From Pseudomonadota bacterium (lineage in GTDB: Bacteria > Pseudomonadota > Alphaproteobacteria > Rhizobiales > Hyphomicrobiaceae): DNA of 21,923 nucleotides. A program made the translations under genes and the position numbers. The notes under the pieces were generated by a model that was given only the letters and a program-made list of their open reading frames with translations, was not told where the DNA came from and did not search any database. Location of the stretch: NCBI GenBank assembly GCA_003242645.1, contig QGVC01000015.1:1-21923 (forward strand), written 5' to 3'. Below are positions 16,425-21,923 of the stretch, piece after piece (the stretch's first letter is position 1; every line of letters begins with the position of its first letter).

Positions 16425-16684
16425 GATCTGCATCCCTTCATGGAGCTTAACCGTCCATTTCCTGACGATTTCCGACTGGAACCCGACGATTCGATGGCGT
16501 TGCTGAAATGAAGCTTGTCACCCGCAAGCGGGATTGTACCCAACCGTGATCTACCCACCCTTAACTTATGGGCACCGCTCGGCCATTGCATATACCCGAA
16601 TTCCTGCTCGATATTGGCAAATGTCAAGGCTGGGTCAGCAGCGCTGTGGGTAGGCTGCAGTCAAGGCCTGTGGGGATACCGTGG

Positions 16685-16712
16685 CTCCGGTCGCGGAACT
16701 GGCAGACCGGAG
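16685..16712. repeat. Perfect 8-base inverted repeat overlapping the EcfG-like -35 element
   Basis: CTCCGGTC (16685-16692) and GACCGGAG (16705-16712) are exact reverse complements, with a 12-base centre that contains GGAAC. It may be an operator over the promoter. It also resembles a tRNA-Leu D-arm by eye, but no tRNA can be completed from it. Confidence 0.5.
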
Positions 16713-16719
16713 TGGAGTT
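16695..16719 (+). promoter_or_regulatory. EcfG-type general stress promoter candidate for the baeRF gene
   Basis: GGAAC (16695-16699), a 16-base spacer, and AGTT (16716-16719) match the alphaproteobacterial EcfG consensus GGAAC-N16/17-cGTT in all but the first, weakly conserved base of the -10 element. A transcript from here would have a leader of about 80 bases before ATG 16807. EcfG is released by the PhyR-NepR partner switch in general stress, which would fit a hibernation-type product. Confidence 0.55.
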
Positions 16720-16806
16720 TTCCTTAACGGGCCGGAGCACACGAACAGAAAAGCTGGCGTCTTTGCTTACGCTCCTCAAGGCCAGCTGACAAAAGTGGGA
16801 AAGCTT

Positions 16807-17964
16807 ATGAGAAGAGCCGATCTCATCGCGCTAGCACAGTCGACCGGTTTTCCAAGAGTTAGCATCTATCTCCCGACACACCTTACCTACCCGGAAATCG
16901 AGCAAGACCCAATACGACTATCGAACCTGCTTAAGGAGGCCGAAGAGCGACTGCAAGCAGCGGGCGTCCGCCGGCCGGAGATCGAGGAGCTTCTTGCCGA
17001 AGCGAAGGGCCGTGTGCCCGCATCCATGTTCTGGCGCTATCAGGAGCACGGCCTCGCCGTGCTTATCGAGAAGGGAAAAACGCATTGGGTGAAATTGCCC
17101 CGGTCTGTTCCGGAGCTCGTTGTCGTCAGTCCACGGTATCATCTGCGTCCGATGATTCCGATGTTCCGGAACGGCGAGAATTTCAATTTGCTCGCAGTCT
17201 CGCGCGAGAAGATCCGGTTCTATCGGGGACGCGAGCGTGAGCTCATTGAGGTCGAAGTCGAGGGCATGCCGCGCGGCATGGCGGAAATCCGGCAGCGCAC
17301 GGAATATGACGATCAGCTCAGCTTTCATGCCCGCGACCGCGGCGATCCGGCGAGCGGAGGCAATCACGGCAAGTTCCATTCGCTCGGCGTGAGCCCCGAA
17401 GATTATGAAAATGTCTTGTTCGACACGTTGCTTCGGGAGGTGGCCAAAGCTGTCGACCGCCACTTGGCGAGCAGCGAAGAGCCGCTCGTTCTGGCAGCCG
17501 AGCCGCGCACATTGGGGCATCTTCGCAAGCATCTGACTTATCGGCACATCGTGCAGGATGCGATCCAATCGGACCCCGTTGGGTTGAATAAGGAAGAGCT
17601 TCATTCCGAAGCGTGGCGCATTGCTCAGCCGATCATCCGCGCCGATCGCGAGAATGCGCGGCGGCGCCTGCGGGCTTGGCTCGAAGGGGCTGCCATTCCC
17701 GGCACGAAGGATCCACAGATGCTGCTTCGGGATGCGATAGCCGGGCGGGTCGAATGCATCTTCGTGGCCCAAAATGCGAACGTTTGGGGCTTCTTCGATG
17801 AGGAGTTTCAGGTGCTTCGCATCGATCCTGAGCCAGGCCCCGGCAACGAGGACATTCTTAATCGCTTGGCCATCGAGACCCTGATCCGCAGCGGCGACGT
17901 CTTTACGATGCCGGAGGATTTTGAAGCCAGGCTCGGGCCGGTGGCAGGGCTGTATAGGTATTAG
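16807..17964 (+). CDS. Bacterial archaeo-eukaryotic release-factor-like protein (baeRF family)
   Basis: This 385-residue protein looks like a bacterial relative of eRF1/Pelota (baeRF). The N-terminal part has the family's YLPTH (21-25) and QDPIRLSNLLKEAEERL (33-49). The middle domain begins about residue 125 (FNLLAVSREKIRFYRG) and has GGNHGKFHSLG (184-194), a position where no GGQ tripeptide is present, so peptide release is unlikely. The C-terminal domain resembles eRF1 domain 3 (VECIFVAQNANVWGFFD, then NRLAIETLIRSGDVFTMPED). The hibernation factor Balon belongs to the same superfamily, but I cannot say which baeRF family this is. I chose ATG 16807 with GGGAAAG upstream. The gene faces an HPF-cold-shock gene across a terminator and has an EcfG-like promoter. 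I infer a stress role on the ribosome. Confidence 0.78.
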   Translation: MRRADLIALAQSTGFPRVSIYLPTHLTYPEIEQDPIRLSNLLKEAEERLQAAGVRRPEIEELLAEAKGRVPASMFWRYQEHGLAVLIEKGKTHWVKLPRSVPELVVVSPRYHLRPMIPMFRNGENFNLLAVSREKIRFYRGRERELIEVEVEGMPRGMAEIRQRTEYDDQLSFHARDRGDPASGGNHGKFHSLGVSPEDYENVLFDTLLREVAKAVDRHLASSEEPLVLAAEPRTLGHLRKHLTYRHIVQDAIQSDPVGLNKEELHSEAWRIAQPIIRADRENARRRLRAWLEGAAIPGTKDPQMLLRDAIAGRVECIFVAQNANVWGFFDEEFQVLRIDPEPGPGNEDILNRLAIETLIRSGDVFTMPEDFEARLGPVAGLYRY

Positions 17965-17985
17965 GCAGTCGACTGATATTAAACC

Positions 17986-18023
17986 AAAAAAACTATCGGC
18001 CACCGCTCGAGGCGGTGGCCGAT
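17986..18023 (-). terminator. Strong intrinsic terminator between baeRF and hpf, probably bidirectional
   Basis: The arms ATCGGCCACCGC (17995-18006) and GCGGTGGCCGAT (18012-18023) pair perfectly over 12 bases around a TCGAG loop. On the minus strand the stem is followed by AG and then seven T (17992-17986), the classic form, ending the hpf transcript 28 bases after its stop. On the plus strand it is followed by GCATTTT, so it may also end baeRF transcripts less efficiently. Confidence 0.9.
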
Positions 18024-18050
18024 GCATTTTGAAGATGAGATTTCGACTAA

Positions 18051-18638
18051 TCAGACCGGCTGCGGATTGTAGCGCATGGGTCGGATGCGGCGGACGCTGG
18101 TGGCCTGCGGGCCCCGTGGGCTTTCGTCTGCCGCGATCGTCAGCTCCACCGGATCGCCGACGTTCAGATCCTCGAAAGATTCCTCGATCACCGCATTTCT
18201 ATGGAAGTAGACGCGGCGGCCATCATTAACGTCGACGAAACCGTAACCCTGTTCATGGAAAATATCGGAGATTTGCCCCTGGGGCTTTCCTTCGTGATAT
18301 TTGACTTCCCCATATTGCTGGCGGCGCCGCTTCTTCAGCCGGCGCTCGATGGCGGCGAAACTGTCACGTAGGGCAACGAGCGCATCGGCGTGGGCATTGA
18401 TATCTCCAGGCTTCCGCCCAACAGCAATTTCGGCCCCAGGAACACGAGCCTCGATTGTTACCTTGAACTGGCCTGTTCCAGGGGTCGGCCCATTCACGTG
18501 GATGTGCCAGCTCGTGATGTCACTGTAACGCTTTTGAAGCTTGTCGACGTACTCTTGGACTTTCGCTTTGATTGATTCGGATGGCTCCATGCCATGGAAA
18601 GATAAGTGGAGATAGTCTGCGCTCTTGTTTACTTTCAT
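18051..18638 (-). CDS. Ribosome hibernation-promoting factor (HPF/RaiA) fused to a cold-shock domain
   Basis: This 195-residue protein has two parts. Residues 1-105 form an S30AE/HPF-RaiA domain (HLSFHGMEPSESIKAKVQEY, then INAHADALVALRDSFAAIERRLKKRRRQQ with the basic C-terminal helix). HPF domains sit in the 30S decoding channel and block mRNA and tRNA. Residues 118-185 form a cold-shock-type OB fold with RNP1-like GYGFVDV (131-137) and RNP2-like VYFHRNAV (143-150), likely to bind RNA. It therefore differs from long HPF, whose C-terminal domain dimerises ribosomes. I start at the ATG at 18638, where the HPF domain begins; the frame extends upstream to 18725 without family similarity. A 9-base hairpin lies in the leader just upstream. 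It is convergent with the baeRF gene. Confidence 0.92.
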   Translation of the reverse strand: MKVNKSADYLHLSFHGMEPSESIKAKVQEYVDKLQKRYSDITSWHIHVNGPTPGTGQFKVTIEARVPGAEIAVGRKPGDINAHADALVALRDSFAAIERRLKKRRRQQYGEVKYHEGKPQGQISDIFHEQGYGFVDVNDGRRVYFHRNAVIEESFEDLNVGDPVELTIAADESPRGPQATSVRRIRPMRYNPQPV

Positions 18639-18666
18639 AGCACCTATCCTGTTCTCCCGGTGCTCC

Positions 18667-18690
18667 GGGCGAATGCCGTTGCATTCGCCT
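18667..18690 (-). promoter_or_regulatory. Leader hairpin upstream of the HPF-cold-shock gene
   Basis: GCGAATGC (18669-18676) and GCATTCGC (18681-18688) pair perfectly around CGTT. One more G-C pair and a G-T pair extend the stem outward. It ends about 28 bases before the hpf start on the minus strand, so it would lie in the mRNA leader if transcription begins further upstream, and could control translation or stability. Confidence 0.5.
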
Positions 18691-18839
18691 CTTGGATTGC
18701 AGTTTCGCACCTGCTCCAACTTCAACCAGGAGCGCCTTGCCAGCCATGCGGAAGATCAAGTCCTCCGCCAAGAATTTAGATAGGTATCTGGCCGGAGACG
18801 TTCCAAGGCACGAAGGTCGGACTTGTTAGGCGAACCGGC

Positions 18840-18857
18840 GAAACGCAAAAGCGTTTC
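18840..18857. repeat. Small inverted repeat ahead of the first SDR gene
   Basis: GAAACGC (18840-18846) and GCGTTTC (18851-18857) are exact reverse complements around AAAA. It lies in the divergent region between hpf and the SDR gene, 38 bases before ATG 18896. It may be an operator or an RNA hairpin; no T tract follows, so I do not call it a terminator. Confidence 0.4.
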
Positions 18858-18895
18858 TTGCGGTTTGATGTGGCGAAGGCATTGACGGAAAAGGG

Positions 18896-19621
18896 ATGGG
18901 TGCTTCCGACAAGAAGGTTGTGATCGTTACCGGCGCGGCGCACGGGATCGGCGCTGCCACCGCTATTCGTCTGGCGCACGAGGGTTGGCAGCCTGTGTTG
19001 GCTGACATCGACGGCGCGGCCCTCGAAACTGTGGCAAAGCCGGCCAATGCTTTGAGCGTCGTCTGTGACGTGGGCGTCGAGGCCGATATCCAGCGCCTTG
19101 TAAAGACGAGCCTTCAACAATTTGGCCGGATCGATGCCATTGTCTCGAACGCCGGCATCAATCCCACGGGCCCCCTTTCGGAGCTGACCCTTGAGACCTG
19201 GAACCGCGTGCTGGCCGTGAATTTGACGGCGGCGTTCCTTCTGGCCCGGGAGGCGGAGAAAGCTTTACGCGAGGCCAAAGGGGCGATGATCTTGATTGCC
19301 TCGACCCGGGCGCACATGTCCGAGCCGAACACCCTGCCGTATTCCGCCAGCAAGGGCGGCCTCGTTGCGCTCACGCACGCTCTGGCGATGACCTTGGCGC
19401 CGGATGTGCGTGTGAACTGCATTTCGCCGGGCTGGATCGACACGGGCAAATCCGGCCCGCTAAGCCCAGAGGATCACGCGCAGCATCCTATTGGGAGAGT
19501 AGGGCGCACGGAAGACATTGCCGCTGCCGTTTCCTATCTCCTTTCGGACGATGCCGGCTTCATCACCGGCGCCGAGCTCATCATCGACGGCGGCATGACG
19601 CGGAAGATGATTTACGTGTGA
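18896..19621 (+). CDS. SDR-family oxidoreductase (classical short-chain dehydrogenase)
   Basis: This 241-residue NAD(P)-dependent oxidoreductase has the classical SDR motifs: cofactor loop TGAAHGIG (12-19), NAG (85-87), and the catalytic residues N109, S136, Y149 and K153 (YSASK). Aspartate 37 at the end of the second strand (LADID) points to NAD(H) rather than NADP(H). PGWIDT and the C-terminal IIDGGMTRKM are typical of FabG-like enzymes. The substrate cannot be told. Its stop is one base from the stop of the convergent second SDR gene. The ribosome site is modest (GGA about 6 bases ahead of the ATG). Confidence 0.92.
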   Translation: MGASDKKVVIVTGAAHGIGAATAIRLAHEGWQPVLADIDGAALETVAKPANALSVVCDVGVEADIQRLVKTSLQQFGRIDAIVSNAGINPTGPLSELTLETWNRVLAVNLTAAFLLAREAEKALREAKGAMILIASTRAHMSEPNTLPYSASKGGLVALTHALAMTLAPDVRVNCISPGWIDTGKSGPLSPEDHAQHPIGRVGRTEDIAAAVSYLLSDDAGFITGAELIIDGGMTRKMIYV

Positions 19622-19622
19622 A

Positions 19623-20396
19623 TTATTGAACGATGATTCCCGCCCCGCGGAATCCTCCGTCGACGGCGATGATCTCTCCCGTGATGTAGCTCGCGCGCTT
19701 CTCGTCGAGCAGAAAGCAGATGGTTTCGGCGATTTCCTCGGGGCGGCCGTAGCGGCGCATGGGAATGAATCGCGTCCACGTCTCCCGATCCTCGGGCGTG
19801 TGCATGGCTTCGACGAGCGGTGTATCGACCGGCCCCGGCGCCACAGCATTGACGCGAATGCCGTAGCGGGCGAGGTCGTTCGCCATCACCTGCGTCAGCA
19901 CGACCACTGCGCCTTTGGATGCGCCATAGGCTGAACGGCCCTTCGAGCCTCGGAGACCCGTCACAGAGGCGAGATTGACGATCGCGCCGCGTCCCCGCTT
20001 CTGCATATGGCGGGCTGCCGCGCGGGCCACGATGAAGGTGCCGACCACGTTGATGTCCAAAATCCGCCGGAACAGGTCGATGGGCGTATCGAAAACGTGC
20101 CGATCGGCGGCGATCCCGGCTGAATTAACGACACCCGTTATCGGCCCGAGCTTGTCCTCGATCGCGGCCAGCTCGCGCTCGACCGCGGGCTCGTCCGTCA
20201 CGTCGACCTTCGCGACCCGGACGCCGGGCTTGCCGCCGAGGCTCTGCCGAACAGACTCCAGAGCCTCGTCGCCGATATCCAGGATGGCCAGCTTCCATCC
20301 CGCCGCATGGAGCTGCACTGCCGTCGCATAACCTATTCCCGACGCGCCTCCCGTGATAACTGCAACGCCATTGTCCGGCGCGGTTGTCTCGCTCAT
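19623..20396 (-). CDS. SDR-family oxidoreductase (FabG-like)
   Basis: This is a second classical SDR of 257 residues, not a close copy of its neighbour. It has TGGASGIG (15-22), NSAG in place of NNAG (91-94), catalytic S144, Y157 and K161 (YGASK), and PGPVDTP after the active site. Aspartate 40 (AILDIGD) suggests NAD(H) use. The C terminus ITGEIIAVDGGFRGAGII is FabG-like. A strong AAGGAGG site lies 6 bases before the ATG. It is divergent from the thiamine-diphosphate enzyme gene, 97 bases apart, so the two may share a control region and pathway. The substrate is unknown. Confidence 0.92.
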   Translation of the reverse strand: MSETTAPDNGVAVITGGASGIGYATAVQLHAAGWKLAILDIGDEALESVRQSLGGKPGVRVAKVDVTDEPAVERELAAIEDKLGPITGVVNSAGIAADRHVFDTPIDLFRRILDINVVGTFIVARAAARHMQKRGRGAIVNLASVTGLRGSKGRSAYGASKGAVVVLTQVMANDLARYGIRVNAVAPGPVDTPLVEAMHTPEDRETWTRFIPMRRYGRPEEIAETICFLLDEKRASYITGEIIAVDGGFRGAGIIVQ

Positions 20397-20493
20397 TGTC
20401 GGCCTCCTTGGGTTTCCTCCGTGGTTTCGACATTAGCCGCCCTTTCCGAGCCTGATAACCGGCCGAGCATCGCAAATGGTTGGAGAGGATCTC

Positions 20494-21923
20494 ATGGAGG
20501 AAGGCACGCAGACGCAGATGAATGGTGCGGAATGCCTGGTCCGCACGCTGGTTGCCGGAGGCGTGAACGTCTGCTTCGCCAATCCAGGCACGTCGGAAAT
20601 GCACTTCGTGGCGGCGCTCGACCGCGTGGAAGGTATGCGCTGCGTGCTGGCGCTTCACGAAGGCGTGGCGACGGGGGCGGCGGATGGTTACGCGCGCATG
20701 GCAGAGAGGCCGGCCGCCACCCTGCTGCACCTCGGGCCGGGGTTGGCGAATGGCCTTTCCAATCTGCACAACGCGATGAAAGCGTCGACGCCGGTGGTCA
20801 ACATCGTTGGTGACCACGCAACCTGGCACCGTGCTTATGACGCGCCGCTGACCTCCGACATTGAGGCGGCTGCGCGGCCGTTCTCGAAGTGGGTCCGCAC
20901 GTCGCCTAATGCGAAATCCGTTGCTGCCGATGGGGCCGCAGCCATCGTCGCCGCATGCTCACCGCCAACTGGTGTCGCGACGCTCATCCTCCCAGGCGAC
21001 ACGGCTTGGGACATGGGCAGCGGAATTGCGCAGGTTCCGCCCATTCCGGAACGTCGCCGCGTCGATTCAAAAACCATTGAGGAAGCGGTGACGGTGCTGC
21101 GTTCCGGCGAGCCGACGCTCATTCTGTTGGGCGGAGTGGCCTTACGCCAGCGCGGCCTGGAGCTGGCAAGTAAGATCGCTCGGAAGACTGGCGCGCAACT
21201 TTCGGCTGAGACGTTCAACGCGCGCATGGAGCGCGGCGCAGGCCGCGTGCCGGTCGACTGCATTCCCTATCCGGTGGATCACGCTGTTGAGAGGCTGCGG
21301 GGATTTAAGCGCATCGTTCTCGCCGGCTCAAAGCGCCCTGTGGCTTTCTTCGCTTATCCCGGCAAACCGAGCCTGCTCGCTCAGCCGGACGCTCAGTTCC
21401 ACACGCTGGCGCGACCCGAGGAGGATGTGGTCCACGCGCTCGAATGGCTGGCTGATGAGCTGGGCGCCAACGACTGCGCGGCCGACGTCGCCAGCCTGGA
21501 TCCACCCGCACCGGCCACAGGTCGCATCACCGACATCGGCATTGCACGCTCGGTGGCTGCGCTGATGCCCGAAAATGCCATCGTTGTCGACGAAGGCATC
21601 ACAGCCAGCCGCAACTTCTTGCCGCCCACCCACACCGCCCAGCCGCACGACTGGCTGCGCAACATGGGCGGCTCCATCGGCATCGGGCCGCCAATGGCGG
21701 TGGGTGCGGCCATCGCCTGTCCCGACCGCAAGGTGATTGCGCTGCAGGCGGACGGCTCGTTCATGTACTCGGTGCAGGCGCTGTGGACGCAGGCGCGCGA
21801 GCAGCTCGACATCACCACGATTGTGTTCGCCAACCGGGCTTACGCCATCCTGCGCCATGAACTCGCGAACGTCGGCGCCGCCAATGTTGGTCGCAAAGCT
21901 CTCGACATGCTCGACCTCGGCCG
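20494..21923 (+). CDS. Thiamine-diphosphate-dependent, acetolactate synthase large-subunit-like protein (3' truncated by window edge)
   Basis: At least 476 residues of a ThDP enzyme are present. The PYR domain comes first (NPGTSEMHFVAALD, then the activating glutamate E56 in LHEGVATGAADGYARM). A middle domain follows, then the PP domain with GGSIGIGPPMAVGAAIA and the cofactor motif. The motif begins ADGS (21748-21759) where GDGS is usual, followed by QALWTQAREQLDITTIVFANRAYAIL-type residues. Family members are annotated as acetolactate synthase large subunits but often lack a small subunit and a proven role; none is seen here. I chose ATG 20494 with GGAGAGG 5 bases upstream. ATG 20476 and ATG 20518 (MNGAECLVRTL, the usual family start) are alternatives. 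The frame is open at the right edge. Confidence 0.88.
   Translation, partial: MEEGTQTQMNGAECLVRTLVAGGVNVCFANPGTSEMHFVAALDRVEGMRCVLALHEGVATGAADGYARMAERPAATLLHLGPGLANGLSNLHNAMKASTPVVNIVGDHATWHRAYDAPLTSDIEAAARPFSKWVRTSPNAKSVAADGAAAIVAACSPPTGVATLILPGDTAWDMGSGIAQVPPIPERRRVDSKTIEEAVTVLRSGEPTLILLGGVALRQRGLELASKIARKTGAQLSAETFNARMERGAGRVPVDCIPYPVDHAVERLRGFKRIVLAGSKRPVAFFAYPGKPSLLAQPDAQFHTLARPEEDVVHALEWLADELGANDCAADVASLDPPAPATGRITDIGIARSVAALMPENAIVVDEGITASRNFLPPTHTAQPHDWLRNMGGSIGIGPPMAVGAAIACPDRKVIALQADGSFMYSVQALWTQAREQLDITTIVFANRAYAILRHELANVGAANVGRKALDMLDLG

Larger units (their letters stand above)
16425..16806. other. Gene-free divergent region between the TPR gene and the baeRF gene
   Basis: No convincing coding region is visible here. 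It holds the promoter region of the TPR gene on the left. On the right are an EcfG-like promoter (16695-16719), an 8-base inverted repeat overlapping it (16685-16712), and the leader of the baeRF gene. A frame is open from 16681 into baeRF but lacks conserved residues. Confidence 0.6.

Noticed and set aside
15615..16511. Plus-strand frame of 298 codons opposite the TPR protein gene
   Set aside because: The minus-strand product has a signal peptide and TPR repeats; the plus-strand translation is unrecognisable.
16681..16730. Possible tRNA-Leu-like segment (D-arm-like GCGGAACTGGCAGACC)
   Set aside because: No anticodon arm, T-arm or acceptor stem can be completed from the following bases.
16918..18027. 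Minus-strand frame of 369 codons opposite the baeRF gene
   Set aside because: It runs through the terminator and shows no conserved motif, while the plus-strand protein has family motifs throughout.
18780..18804. GGAAC on the minus strand upstream of the HPF-cold-shock gene as an EcfG promoter
   Set aside because: The sequence at the required distance is CTAT or TATC, not cGTT.

Overview
The window reads as a chromosomal segment of an alphaproteobacterium, most likely of the order Hyphomicrobiales (Rhizobiales). The evidence is the gene order rsh-pdxJ-acpS-lepB-rnc-era-recO, the high G+C content, the protein sequences, and a promoter-like site matching the alphaproteobacterial general stress sigma factor EcfG. 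No genus can be named from the sequence. I see no tRNA, rRNA, CRISPR array, insertion sequence or phage gene.

Bases 1-6868 (+ strand) form a dense housekeeping block. It holds the 3' end of a RelA/SpoT-type (p)ppGpp enzyme, pdxJ (vitamin B6), acpS (acyl carrier protein activation), lepB (signal peptidase I), rnc (RNase III), era (ribosome-assembly GTPase), recO (DNA repair), rsfS (ribosome silencing) and rlmH (23S rRNA methylation). Several of these genes overlap or are separated by only a few bases. The RNase III has a glycine where a metal-binding aspartate is expected.

Bases 6865-13233 mix strands. They hold a ketopantoate reductase (-), an NfeD-type membrane protease followed by a slipin/stomatin (+), a tandem universal stress protein (-), and a two-gene acyl-CoA dehydrogenase/enoyl-CoA hydratase unit (-).

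Bases 13234-16433 hold speD and speE, which make spermidine from decarboxylated S-adenosylmethionine, then a periplasmic copper chaperone with a histidine-rich tail (-) and an exported TPR protein (-).

Bases 16434-18895 are the most interesting part. A gene for a bacterial archaeo-eukaryotic release-factor-like protein (baeRF, the wider group that includes the hibernation factor Balon) faces a gene for a hibernation-promoting factor fused to a cold-shock domain. The two meet tail to tail at a strong hairpin terminator. The baeRF gene has an EcfG-like promoter upstream. I infer a stress-induced ribosome-hibernation locus.

Bases 18896-21923 hold two convergent short-chain dehydrogenases and a thiamine-diphosphate enzyme of the acetolactate synthase-like family, cut by the right edge. 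Their substrates cannot be told from the sequence.
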